NCBI GenBank assembly: GCA_030549495.1
Contig: JAUIRK010000119.1
Coordinates: forward strand, 248,001-312,000
DNA: 64,000 nucleotides
Direction: 5' to 3'
From: Nectonema munidae
Taxonomy: Eukaryota; Nematomorpha; Nectonematoida; Nectonematidae
The position numbers and the translations under genes are program-made. Below, one piece after another: positions 32,560 to 45,194 of this stretch; positions within the stretch are counted from its first letter, which is position 1, and every line of letters begins with the position of its first letter. The notes under the pieces were generated by a model. That model saw nothing but the letters and a program-made list of their open reading frames with translations. It ran no database searches and was not told the DNA's origin.

Positions 32560-33540
32560 TTGAATCAAATATATTTATAAGTTTGATATAAATATAATAA
32601 TAGTGTTATAATATATCATACACTCAATTTAAATTTGGTAAAGGGTTAAAAAATGTGGGATTTCACTAAATCTGTTTTAGCAAACTTTTTAAACATTTTT
32701 GTTGGAAAACTAAAAACAGTGTATAGTCACAAGCTTTACGATTTTAAAATAATTTGCTAAACATCTTTTCAATAAAATAGATCTTTCTAGATTTAATTCT
32801 TCAATATTTTGTAGATGTAATGAGATCGGATCTAAAATATATTGGTCGGAGTCTTGAAAAATGTATTGCGTAGGTTACAAAGGTCTCATTACTTAAAAGT
32901 TTAATATTAATTTTAATTAATACAGAAAATAAATAATTTTATATTTATTTCAAAAATTAGTTATAAAAAAATTTTAATAAATAGAAAAAAATTTGCAAAT
33001 ATAAAACTATTTAAAATATTTTTTATTTTTTATATAATATTGCAGAAGAAAATATTTTAAACAATATAGCTACTATAGCACTTTCAGCAGGGATTTTGTC
33101 CGGGGGGGGGGGGGTTGTCCTACCTCCCTTAACTGTATGGTCTTATATTTTACATATCATATTTGATGGGAGGAAAGTATAGGAATTTTATTAAAGTAAT
33201 GGTTTTTTTTCCTAATATTTATTCAAAGAGGGAGTAATCTGATAATTATGTCTCTTTATAACATGGTTGATGGAAAATTCCTCATTAAAGTGATATTAAT
33301 ATCAATATATTTATAGGACGAATAGTCCGGTAGTCGAGTTGTCTTGAAACCGAATTTTTTAGAAGCGGAATTGACCAGCTTCCTATAACATATCTTATGA
33401 AAATGAGTAGATTTATATATGAGGCTCAGATTGTGCAAGAAGGCTGAATTATTATATAAAAAAATCTGCATACCGAGATAAAATAAATTTTTAATTGGAT
33501 ATATCAGACATCTAGCAAAGGGCATATATAATCAGCATAT
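32560..33540. other. AT-rich stretch with a 13-base G run
   Basis: No gene is recognised. The G run is at 33102-33114, preceded by GGGATTTTGTCC. Confidence 0.5.
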
Positions 33541-33548
33541 TATTTGAT

Positions 33549-33616
33549 TAGGGGGTCGAGACCCTATAACTATTTTTGGCCTCCTTTGACCTAAAAGTCT
33601 GGCTACGTCTCCGGGG
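33549..33616. repeat. Inverted copy of the 29097 repeat end
   Basis: Reverse complement reads GGAGACGTAGCCAGACTTTT then AGGTCAAAGGAGGCC, and ends in GGGTCTCGACCCCC. It matches 29101-29170 at most positions. Confidence 0.7.
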
Positions 33617-33619
33617 TAT

Positions 33620-34336
33620 ATAAGAATGAAAGCGATAGAATTTTATAAAAAAAAATTCTTAAAATTTTACGCTCTGATGAAAAGTTTTATCACTGCCAGA
33701 ATCTGTTTAATAAAATTATAAGATTAAATTTTTGTGTATAATTTTAAATAGAATTTATTATGTAGTAAACTAGTTGCGCTAGTGAAGCAACTAATTATGT
33801 TAAAAATTTTTTTTATATATTTGTTAAATATCATAAACTTATAATATAGTAATTTTACTAATTAAAAAAATAATTAATTTATCTTTCTACGTGAAGTACT
33901 GCTTGAAGTAAGTAACTAATTAACAAAAAATTTAAAAAAAAAACAAAAAATAAATTTTTTTATAAAATTTTAAATCTATAAAAGTAATTTTTATAAACTC
34001 ACTTTCATAGAAGACAATTTTTTTTAAAAAGAATTTTTTGTAAAAAAATTTTTATTGAAACAAAAAAATTAATTCCATCATATTATATGATTATAGGTCC
34101 AAATAATAGGAAATATAAACTTAATTGGCCAAGTTTTATGCAATGTAGTGTCGCAATACAATGATAATTTTAATAGAAATTTTGAATTTACATCATTTTT
34201 ATTCAAAATGAAATACGAAGTTATTGCTATTGAAAATTGTGATGAGATGAAAATTAGAAAAACTCATAAGCAAGGTAATTCAAATTTGTCTAAAATATAT
34301 CTCTGAAATTAATTGAACGCTGTTCCATTTGGCCAA
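33620..34336. other. AT-rich spacer, nothing recognised
   Basis: Very low G+C with many A and T runs. No gene or repeat end was recognised. Confidence 0.5.
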
Positions 34337-34530
34337 TGATGAAGAATAAAATATACAAAAAAGAGTTTTTATTTGGAACAAAAATTTTTTATAAATGCAA
34401 AATATATAATTTAAACTTTTACTTCATTAAGTTTGATAAAGCTTCTTTGAAGAAGCGAAATATATAATTTTGCATTAGAAAATTTTTGTTCCAAATAAAA
34501 ACTCTTTTTTGTATATTTTATTCTTCATCA
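34337..34530. repeat. Long hairpin, arms about 73 bp, loop about 45 bp
   Basis: The left arm 34337-34412 is nearly the reverse complement of the right arm 34458-34530, and the outer 48 or so bases pair perfectly. A second small palindrome, GCTTCTT-TG-AAGAAGC, sits in the loop beside the right arm. It could be a MITE or a hairpin-RNA source. No target duplication was fixed. Confidence 0.9.
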
Positions 34531-34679
34531 TATAACTCTGAATTAGATAAAAGATTTAGTTAACAACCAAATCAAGTTTGTTAAAAATTTTATATAAAAT
34601 ATTGAAAAAGGTAATTAGTATAATAAAATAGTGTTTTATAAATTCCTGAAAGTTTATTTTTGAGTTTGAAAATTTAAAA

Positions 34680-35178
34680 TTTCTTCTAGATTTTCGCTTC
34701 GGTGATTTTGTTACCTGAGGTTTTATGGAAAAATTGAATAAAACGAAAGAAAATATATTAAATTATTGTAAACATTTTCGGCTCAGTTTTAAAAACGATA
34801 AATATTTTCAAACAAGTGTTTTATATCAATTTTTGAAATGTACTTCTTTCGATGTGAAATTTTTTTTCAAAATTTTTTTCACTTTTTATTTGGAAAAAAA
34901 GAAACTTTACGGACAAATTTATTCACTTAAAAATAAAAAAATATTTATACGTAAATATAAAAACATTGTAACTTATGTAGTATTTTAGAAATCATGACAT
35001 AACACATCGTGATGAAGAGAGGAACTCCAGAACACGCCCTTTAGATAGCTATAATGATTGCAAACTACAATAGTTAAATTGAGAATTTTCGGTGATTTTG
35101 GTAGCTGAGATTTTAGTTTTCCCAGATTTTGGTAGAGGGGATTTTAGATTTACGGGATTTTGAATAGGAACCAACAAA
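34680..35178. mobile_element. Foldback arms, GATTTTAGTTTT type, decayed
   Basis: A short module piece (34688-34726) and a longer run (35083-35178, ending GATTTTGAATAGGAACC) share the same direction. The second is a right arm with the family tip. The 34725-34988 frame between them is noncoding by appearance. Confidence 0.6.
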
Positions 35179-35179
35179 A

Positions 35180-35900
35180 ATACCAAAAGATCAGAAAATA
35201 TTACATGATGGATGGATCATGAGATTTCGTCAACGATATAAAACAAAATTTTCCAATATTTTATGTTTATTAAATTTATATTTATAATGAATTCGTTTGG
35301 CTCATGATTTTGTAGTAGGAAAAATTCCTTTTCTTTTGACATCTAAAAATATTATTAAATATTTATAATTTGAAATAATTCTTTAGGCCATTGACAAAAT
35401 TTTGTTCTTCTTATCGAAGAAATCTAATGTTTCTTCTGAACTCTTAAATTGCAATATTTTATATAATATTTTGAACAAAGTTGTTTAGGATATCAATATT
35501 TTTTTTTTGGTTATTGACAGAATTATTTTTTTAATAATTATGCTATTTTTAGGGGAACTTCTATAACCGTGATTTAGACTTATCAAAATTTCCACTAATG
35601 TAAACCTTTATAAAAATTATGTTTTTTTATTGTACTGCGACAGTTCACATGATTACACTTGGCCAATTTTTCAATAAAAAATAAATTAATTAAATAATTT
35701 TCATAAGTTTAAAATTTTATAAAAATTAATTTACAGATATTTTTTCAATAAAAATTAAAATTAGGAAAAATCACTTGTTATTTAGTTAGCAAAAATTACT
35801 AACTTATGAGATTATAATAGATATTTAAAAATGAGTGAACATTTATTTCAAAGCTACTAGATACGCCGAAAGTTTTTTCATAATCTTTATACTTTTAACG
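35180..35900. other. AT-rich spacer, nothing recognised
   Basis: No gene or element end was recognised. Confidence 0.5.
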
Positions 35901-35904
35901 GTTT

Positions 35905-36963
35905 TTAGTCAACACACTCTAAAATCAAAACGCCCAAAATATTAAATATGCGAAAAAAAAATCCAAAACAAAAACGTCAGAAATTATTCTTAAATTTATT
36001 TTAACCTAATTTTAGTTTTCTATTAAATATAATATTTATAACATACCAACAGAGAGGGTTGAATTGCTGCTGATTGCTTGAAGAATACTCTCAAAGTGAA
36101 AATAAAATCCAAAACGCAGAAAAATAATAAAAGAAATTATTTAAGTTTCTCTTACATAAACTTCATGGATGAGAACAATTTTGTAGCAGTTATAGAAGAG
36201 TTGAAATGGTCGTTCGGCACCAAAACGTCTTAAAAAAAAGATGCCCTCAACCAAAATGTCCGAAAATCCAAAATGAATACGTCAATTTATTTCGTGATAT
36301 ATATTGAATTATGTTGACAAATTTATTTACATATAAAGTTTGTGGTATATGAATTTATTCTTATTAGCGTATTATCAATTACCTACTTATTTTTTTAGCA
36401 AATCTTTACTAACTCATAGAAATCTCGAGCTTGGACTTCAAGACTTAACAGTTTGATCTACAATTTGAAAACTATAATTTTCGGGATTTTGGGTTTTCAG
36501 GCATTTTTTAGGTTGGGATTGTAGTTTTCGAGTATTTTGGAAGTAGGGATTTTAGTTTTTGGAGGTTTTTTAATAGGAACTGGTGTGAGTATCTTTTGAA
36601 AAACTTAATGAAAAAATAAATGCAGGTTTGAATGGAGTAAATTGTTAATTGAATAAAATGCTTCTCTTTCTTAAAAAATTTGATCACTTAAATTAGTCCC
36701 TTTGTTTTAAAGAGTTTACAATTTATTTAACCATAAAGTTGTATTTTTACTTTTGTTTCTTTAAGCTCCATGCGTCTAATACATTTTTTAATTGGAAAAA
36801 CAAAAAAATTGTTAAAATAAATCAATTAAAAACTGATATAGTTATTTTCCTTAGCGCTGATCAGTATTATTATATTTGGAAATGGCCATGTATAAATCAG
36901 AATGGCCATAAAAAAGATTAAAAATTCTTTTTTGATTTTCGGTCGTTTTGACTAGGTACTGTT
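35905..36963. mobile_element. Nested foldback copies
   Basis: Arms of both module types are interleaved: a degraded left arm at 35907-35985, a left arm CGGCACCAAAACG at 36211-36270, and a right arm of the GATTTTAGTTTT type at 36480-36575 ending AATAGGAACT. A right arm TTTTCGGTCGTTTTGACTAG lies at 36935-36954. The pattern suggests one element inserted into or recombined with another. The exact pairs are not certain. Confidence 0.6.
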
Positions 36964-36969
36964 GACATA

Positions 36970-38600
36970 CACTTTTAAATCAACACATGACCTCAGTGAA
37001 AGAGAAATAAATTTTGTTAGGATTAAAAAATAATTTATGCAAAATAAATACTGTCTAAAATATTTAATATTAATTTTTGTTTGTACTTTTAACATGATTT
37101 CTTTAATTTATTTCAAATATAGAATTGATTTTTGCATAATAATGGGAATTTTTAGTTTTATAGTAGCTGACGAAATATAGTCGACTTGAAAATTTTTCAA
37201 AGTATTGCAACAAAATAGGGATATGTTTAACTCTAAGCCTAATTGAAAACAGACACTTCACAAATGAAAAAAGACTAGAAAAGATGGAAAGAGATTTATA
37301 TATTTAAAAAAATAGAGTCTGGAGGCAAAAGAATCGCTATATGTTGGCTATATGATTGCATATCAATAAAAAAAAAGTATAAATAGATTTTTATTTTTTT
37401 TACGATTCATTATATAACTGTAAAAATATGCAAAATCCTATTTCGTATTCTTTTTAATACCTCTAAAAAGTATTAGGTTGCATAACAATTCATTGAAATA
37501 ACAAGCAAACATTTTCAAAAAAAAACCCGAACCTCATTCACTTGAGGACACCAATTTTAAAGTTTAATCATCAGTTTTCTTTTTCAATGCAATCTTATAC
37601 ACTTAAAGCAGACTTACATTTGTTGGGATAATCGTGTCACAAATGGGTTAAAGAATAAATAAAAGTTAAAAGAGGTAATGCTATTTGGAAATAGATTTAT
37701 CAAACACTTTCTGAAATGATGCAATGGCTGAATGTGAGAGATTTTGTTTGGGGTGTGCTTTTTACTAAATTCTCCTCAATACTAAGAATAACCAAACCAG
37801 AATCAAATTAGTATTGAAACTAACATGTTTTACTTTTTTGATGATCGTGATTTGGCTTAAATTGAGAGTTGTGGTAAGTAAGAAAAAGAAGCATATACAT
37901 TATTGTTGAAGATCGACTTCGTCTTTGAATGAATAACAACCTATCAAACGAAACTCATTCCGTATAAAGTTGTGTGCTAATTAACCGACATCCGCATCCC
38001 CAATATTCGGATATTTTTCAAGAAGTGGCATCTTTAAAAATTCGCTGATTCTTCTTAATTCAAGGTTAAACTAAATTTCATTTCTAAGTTTTCCTGTATT
38101 TTTCATCTATTTAATTATTATTTATGCTAAAATTTGTTAAAAGCCACAATTAAAAAAGATATTATCTCGATTCTCCATAAAACCTAATTATTGTAGATAA
38201 AGAAATTGTAATCTTAACTATAGTGAAAGGCAAATAGTAAAATTTGGGTGCAATTTGGACTCTGGATTTGGGAAAGTTAATCTAAGCTTTTATTAGAGAC
38301 AATTGCTAGGATAAATTAACTTTGACAGCATGAATTTGTTTTGATTTAACGCTTATATATATATTCAGCTAAATTTACTTATGGAGGAAGATGGTTTGAA
38401 ATATTTTTTTACTTGAATTTTACCATTTTTATTAACTAATTTTGTAGATGCACATCCATAGACCTGAAAATTTTTATTCCTAAACTTTTATAAGTTTGCT
38501 AATTATGCAACGTTACGCAAAAATTAGAGTTACGGTTGAACCATTTTAATTGCTCATTTGTATGTCTTTATCAAATTTTCACAACCGTTGTCCATTTTGA
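36970..38600. other. Intergenic stretch
   Basis: No gene is recognised. ACAAATGGGTTAA (37637-37649) looks like a solo end of the TTAA-flanked MITE family seen at 39061. Confidence 0.45.
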
Positions 38601-38603
38601 AGA

Positions 38604-38763
38604 GGTTACTAGACAAAATCTCTGAAAACTAAAATCCCATCTACCAAAACGCAAACTAAAATCCACGCTACCAAAATTCCAGAAAACTGAAGTTACTGAT
38701 GCCTAAAGTTTCTGGGATTTTGGAAGAGTGGATTTTAGTTTTCGGGGATTTTGAGTAGATACC
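38604..38763. mobile_element. Compact foldback element, 160 bp
   Basis: The left tip is GGTTACTAGACAAAATC and the right tip (reverse complement) is GGTATCTACTCAAAATC. Each arm has two to four modules of type GAAAACTAAAATCCC and the arms almost touch, so the whole element folds back. The flanks TTTGAAGA and TTTCGAGG match only 5 of 8. Confidence 0.8.
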
Positions 38764-39060
38764 TTTCGAGGAATAGGAACAAAATAACCAGAAAGGGAAG
38801 TATATTTTCTGGATACGATTTTAAAGATGATATATGAAAAAGACAGGATTCTTATGATTGCTGATTCCGATTATAACTATTAAATTCAATACTTTGTTAG
38901 TCTTTTAGCGATGATAAAAGTATAGGATATTTTGTAAAAAAAATAATCAATAAAAAATCAGTAACTATCAATTATATATATATATATATCAATAATCAAT
39001 AAAAAGAGCTTCAAATAGTGTGTTATTATTTTTTTAGTTTTTTTTTTAAAGTACTCTTAA

Positions 39061-39169
39061 CCCATTTAAGACCAAGCAAAGCAGACGATTTATATTCAAA
39101 GTCATTGAAAAAAGCAGACGAAGATGAAATTACTTATGTTCCAAAATAGGAACATTGGTCGTAAATGGG
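39061..39169. mobile_element. piggyBac-type MITE, 109 bp, TTAA-flanked
   Basis: TTAA at 39057-39060 and 39170-39173 flanks the inverted repeats CCCATTTAAGACCAA and CCCATTTACGACCAA (14 of 15). TTAA duplications with CCC-starting ends are the mark of piggyBac elements. The interior has two GCAGACGA words. It is noncoding. Confidence 0.85.
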
Positions 39170-39174
39170 TTAAA

Positions 39175-40270
39175 GTTGTTTAGTTTTAAAAAAGTACGAT
39201 CAGTATTAAAATCGGAAGAGTCAAGTAAAAGTAAAACCTTGGTATCCCCAAAATTTTTGGAAATGGTGTATGTCTAGTTCGATGATGATTAATGTTATTG
39301 TTTTCGAAACTTATAAAGAAAATATAAAACAAATTTATTCGGAGCGACAATATGAGCAAACCGATAAAAACCCGAAAGCCTGTCACTTGGAACTTAATAT
39401 ATCTTTGAGTCAAAATTTTAGACCCAGTTTGCGAGAGTTCCCAGACGTAAATCCAATATTGATGTTTCGATAAAACGTAGCAAACAAAAAGATTGCCATT
39501 TTGGTGAAAGTTAGATAGGGACATTTTGTTACCTAACTAAGTCAGGGGGTCAGATCTAGGGAACGACAGGGAGGGTGACTTTTTTTTATCTCATTTCAAA
39601 GTGGGTGACATGTCTTATTTACACCATATTAATTTCAGCCTTCCTTCTTTGTTCCACTAACTGATTAACCATCCGCATAACAGTGATTTCTTCTTTAAAA
39701 AAGCATCAAAGTTTTAGGTCATTTGACAAAGATTGTTAAAAAAATTCCCCCACCCATAAAAATCAAACATTGTTTAGCGTGAATGAAGTGTAATTTTATG
39801 CTCTTAACATCCAAATGAAGACTACAAATATTTATATACGTTTCCAATATTTTAGATAAATTTTTCTTTTATTTAATCGTCATGGGAATCAGCATGAATA
39901 AAATTTGCAGATTCTTTATTCAAGTTTAATAATTTTTTTTAACGATATCAGCAGATAAAAACCATTTTTTTGGAAAAGAAGAAATGTTTATTAAAGTTAA
40001 ATTTACGACTACTAAATTTTATCTTTTAAAATAGAATATATTATTAGTTTTTCAGGGAGATAAGTTCTGGCAGCTTATGACAACTTCAATATATTTTCAC
40101 CCTCTTTTAGATAAGGAATGGAAAATAATTCTATGTAGCGAACCATATGAACACATGCAAAACTTGCAAAATTCACTTTTTTATGTAAACTATAGTTGCA
40201 AAATTTTGAAAAAACTTTCATAAAAGTAATGAAAAAAATAATAAATACTATTTCATCATAATTAAGCTAA
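39175..40270. other. Intergenic stretch
   Basis: Two overlapping frames (39186-39524 minus, 39270-39473 plus) have no family features or splice support. Nothing else is recognised. Confidence 0.4.
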
Positions 40271-40280
40271 ATTATTCATT

Positions 40281-40364
40281 CGTATCCAGTCAAATCCTCG
40301 CTACGAAAATCTGCGAAAACTAAGGTGGCAGTGATTTTAGTTTTGGGAATTTTGACTAACAACC
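40281..40364. mobile_element. Tiny foldback element, 84 bp
   Basis: The left tip is CGTATCCAGTC and the right tip (reverse complement) is GGTTGTTAGTC, both followed by GATTTTAGTTTT-type modules. The 9-base word TTATTCATT flanks both sides (40272-40280 and 40365-40373). It is the smallest copy here and is almost entirely arms. Confidence 0.78.
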
Positions 40365-40373
40365 TTATTCATT

Positions 40374-42180
40374 ACAGGTGAGATCATATGGGCGGAGACA
40401 ACATGTGTTAGAGTCTGGCGATTGGCCTGACCTATTTTGTTATATGCATGTCCGCACAAAAATATTAAGAGGGGCCAAGACTATAAAAGATTTTAAGAGA
40501 CATTATGCGAAATCTTTTTATCCCATTTTTACAATGTTTTCATTTGTTCCCTTCACCCGTCATTTTGAAGGCAGTGTGAACTTTGACACGTTTAGTCTAA
40601 AATGACAAAATCAGTGTATTTATCTGTGCAAGACCATTCATAACTAAGTTTTTTTTTTTAACTTTTCGGTACGAAATGTCTTGAATTCTTCTAGATTCGG
40701 ATTCATTTTGTGTATTGAAAATACTAAAAAAATCATTTTAGATTTTTTTTATAAAATCACTTGGAGGTAAATATTCTTCTAGATCCGCCCTTTCTATTTC
40801 GAAAGCATATCCAACATATGATTATTTTTACAAGATTCAGCGCTTAAGTTTAATAATTTCCTTGGATTATTATCGTTGAATTAATTCTTTAACTCAACCA
40901 AACTTTTAAAAGTTTTCTGTGGTTTAGTTTTACAATAGGTATCGTCAAGTAAAAGTAAAAAATTAAATCTTTAGTCAGTTTTTTATGTTTAAATTATTAT
41001 CATTAAAGTCAAAAAATATTTTTACAAAAAGTTACTTTTCATAAAAAAGTAGAAAATTGATTTGAAATGATCCTGAGAAAGAACAAAAGTAAAAATAATA
41101 GAAATGTCCTTACTTGTTTGTCGAGAGAAACACTTTTGAAGATATCCTTAAGCTTCAAGGATTATTTGACTAACTATTGACTAATAATGAAGCAGAGAAT
41201 TGCATGTACAAAATATTGACTAGAAGACAAAGCTGAACTAGTTATACAAGCCAAATTCAGAAAAATAGCTCTCTTTTTACTTATTTGCTTTTGTAAGCGT
41301 GAAAAAGCTTTGAAGAAATGATCACTCAATATCATCATCATTGCAACCTCCTTTTTGCACACACATACAACTACTATGCCTTGTATAAAGTGGTGTGGGT
41401 GCCTACTACCAAATCTCATAATCTCTTAATACTGTTATCATACGTCAATACATCTGTTAATTAGGGAATATAGCAAATCAAATCATTTCTAATTTATTGA
41501 CTGACGTATTTCAAGTGAATTTAATTCGCTGGCACGTAATTGCATAAGTACTGCTCCAATTATTTTGGCAATGTTGCAAACGCAGTGCTGCGTTTTGTTA
41601 CACAGTAAAAAATACTTAATTTTTCACAGCTTAGGAATGCTCTGCCTATTGATTACATTTGGTGCATAGAGAAAATGAGGCAAAATGAAAGAAAGAGGAG
41701 AGAGATGATAGATTGTATTATTTACACTTAAATAATATTCATCAAGAACAAGAAGCACACGATATCATCTTCAAAGTGATAAAAAATACTTTTAATATGG
41801 TAAGTGGTATTAAGTCAAGTAATTTACTGATTCTTACTTACAACTTTTTTTTATTAAATAGTATGCAATACATCATATGTAGACGTTGGATCTCAAATTT
41901 TTAATGAACGCAAAATATGAAATCCCAAATTTAGCCTCCAAACATTTTTACATTTTCAGCTAATTGACATAAGCATTGAGTAGTGGTGGCAGAGTCCTTA
42001 TTTAGGACTCGGGGTCAAGATTAATTTTGGATCTTTTTGTCTCCAAAGACGGAAATAAATTTATGAATTTAAAAACTATAAAAACATATTTCTCCCACAC
42101 TTCCTAGAAATACTCCTTCCAATTGCTTTACCATTTTTTATATCTTGAGCATACTGGATGAAATTTGTGAAAGGTATTTT
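40374..42180. other. Intergenic stretch, partly less AT-rich
   Basis: 40374-40610 and 41140-41420 are somewhat GC-richer, but the 75-aa frame in the first has no ATG at its start and no known domain. No repeat was recognised. These parts might be regulatory. Confidence 0.35.
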
Positions 42181-42213
42181 CAAGAGGTAAAATTTTGGGG
42201 TGGCTATTCTTCA

Positions 42214-45190
42214 GGAGAGTTTATTATCAATTACTTTTACATCTACATATGACATATATCCACTCCCACGCATTTTTTTCTTATAGTGAAAGTTTATAAT
42301 GTTGATACTTCTTATAAGATTAAATACCAGATTAATAACTTCCTATAAATACACATTTATTACTCTAGTATATAGAAAAATAAGCTTCTATAGTGTAATA
42401 ATAAGTAAAGAGAAAATTTTACTGATTTTATTTTTTTTCAAAACTACATAAAATTCTTATAGATTTTTACTACATAAATTTACAATTCTAATAGGAGTTA
42501 TGCTCTTATGGTACCAAAAAGATGAATGAAGGGAAACATAATCTATTTGGGCTCGTCTCACAAAGATGTTAAGATAGGTTATTCATCAATTACACATATG
42601 AATATTTTAGAAGTTCAAATGGGGTATGTTTTTGAAACCATGTCCAAACATACCTTTTATCATTTGGACTAAATTTCCACCACCTAAGCGCCTCATAGTT
42701 AAAGTGTTTAGAAATAAACTTATAAGTGTTCATACGCTTAGAGTTTAAACATGTTTACAATTTTAGGTGTTCAAAATCGGTGACCTATTTGGGGTTTAGT
42801 TTTGTGTTTAGTCTCTAAACACATTTTTTACAGTGTTCTCTTGTCTCTAAATTAACTCTAAAGATTGTCTTATTTTTAAATTACTTGAATTTTTTAATGT
42901 AATTATCCAAGCGAGTAAAAGTCTATAAAGTCAATTTTTTGCACTCAATGGAAGTTCCACAAAAAATATAAAATCAATTTGCATGTTTTTCTTGCCTTTT
43001 TCTAGTTTTAGGCCAATAAAAGCAATTTTACGACAAAAAAGTTTTTTTTTTATTAAGTCCATTAATTTAATTTATATTATAGGAAAATTTAATAATTCTA
43101 AAAACAATGTTTTTTAAACGAATCTAAATTTGAGAGTTTTAGTTTGATATGAAATTATGTGGAAACGAAATCTTTTTACATTAACACTTCATTATATAAA
43201 ATTTTTTGAAAAGAATATTAGCCTAGCATAAACATTGACAAAGACCTGTTTACGGCGAGATAAGAATTAAAAAAACTTTTGGAATAAAAAAAGATCAAAT
43301 TATTTTTAGAAAAATTGCCGATATTAAGTTATCAATTTTTGTGTGTTAATCCAGGCATACTTAATTACCAGTGTCCCTAAATTAAAATATCCGATTTTCT
43401 AATTTGTGTTATATTACACTTTTTTCGTTTACATTTATTTATTTGTGAAGGCTGGTATTCATATAATGAAGTGAGCAATGCGAAATATGAGTGTTAGAGA
43501 GCCACCGAAAATGGTAACCTTTTTTCATTTCTTTATAAATTTAATCTGAATGTAAAAGTGAAAATAGGGTATGATGCTTTAACGAATCTATCCATAAAGT
43601 GAGGTTTTAATTTTTTTTTGTATTTTTAATTGAATATATTTTTTAATTAATAAAATTAAAGAATAAATGATTAATTGATAAATATATTTTTTGAAGCAAA
43701 ATATAAAAAAAAAAGATTTTTTTGTGATTTGAATCTTTTGTATTTTTAATAAAATATATATTAGTTAGCTTTAAAAATTAGCCCTTTTAAGCTAATTGTT
43801 AAAAAAAAGGTATGATTATGCATTTTTTAATGTTTGCATTCAAATGGCAATTTTTGAAGATATGAAAATCGTGTATCTTATTAATTTACTTGAAAATTTA
43901 CTTGATTTTATGGAATTGCATAATACATGAGATTCCAATTTTGTTGTTAAAAAGTTTGTTGTTAATTGTCTTGAGGCAACCATTTTAGATGTGGATATTT
44001 TTGAATATTTGTATATTATATACTGTTTTTGAGTCAAAGATGATTATTCAATTGTATTGGATTGACGTTTATTTTCTATTGTGTTTCCTACAGTAGATAA
44101 ATTTATGAAAAGTTAAAGTCAAATTTGGATATTTGTATTTGTTTCAATATAAAAAAAATCCTACTTATATTTTGAACAAAGATTTTATCTTGTTATAAAT
44201 TAAAAAAAAAACAATAAAACATCATGTTTAACTCCAAACGTATTGTGAAGAATAACATCCAGCTCCATCTTCAAATACTAAGCGAAGCATACAAAGATTG
44301 TTTTCGAGCACAAAATCCAGTGACTAAAGCGAATATCTTTCATTTTTATATAATTCAAATAAAAAACTATATGATTCAATATGCTTGTAATGATTATACA
44401 TACGTTTAGTAATATTTTTCTTTTAGATCTTATAAAAAATTTTTGAAAAGAATATTAGTCTAGTTTAAATATAAATTATTTATAATATTTATTTAATAAT
44501 TGAAAAATAAAGGCTGACGATTAATTTTTGAAAACGAAAGCAAGGGTTCATTTATTAATTTGTATTAACAAAATTTAAATTGAATTTGATATTCATCTCT
44601 TAAAGAAAAAAGAACTTTTTGATAATTTATATTGATTTTATATATATTTAAAATATAAATCAGAGTACGCTATTAAATACATTTGATCTCTTATAGCAGA
44701 CAAGATTATGTAAGAAAGTCCAGAAATCGTTTGCCTTATTTAAAGATGAAGGTGCGATCAAATCGTTTAAAATCGATACACCGCTTATTTCTGAAACTTT
44801 TCAAGTGTAGAATGCCAGAATTACGATGAAATATGAAACAGACTTCTTTTTGATAACCATATGTTGACTTCTTCAATTAGTTTATTGCACTTGAAAAACT
44901 ACAAAGTATTTTGAGCAATCTTGGCTGAACGTATACTTGTGAAACATTTTCCTTGAAAATGGAATTTGCAAAAAATAAATCCGTACATTGAAGAAGTTTA
45001 TTGAGTGCTCCGTGAATAACCTTGAAATAGAGTTGAAAAAACGAGTCAAAAGAAATTTTTTTCTCATTTGATACTTTTTTTATCGCATCGTCGATGACAA
45101 GACAAAGTTCATAAAAAAATAAAAATTTAGGTGTATAGTGTATTCAAATATAGTGAGCTCTGAAGTTCTTGATGCCCTGTCTAAAGGATC
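42214..45190. other. AT-rich intergenic stretch
   Basis: No gene is recognised. An imperfect inverted repeat with GGTATGTTT and AAACATACC lies at 42620-42656. Confidence 0.45.
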
Positions 45191-45194
45191 AAAG

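Noticed and set aside
39186-39524. 112-aa minus-strand frame with hydrophobic segments
   Set aside because: AT-rich chance frame overlapping a plus-strand frame; no conserved motif or gene signals.
44700-45070. Possible coding remnant just before LINE copy 1
   Set aside because: Short hydrophobic readings appear on both strands but no family motif could be fixed. It is left as unassigned sequence.
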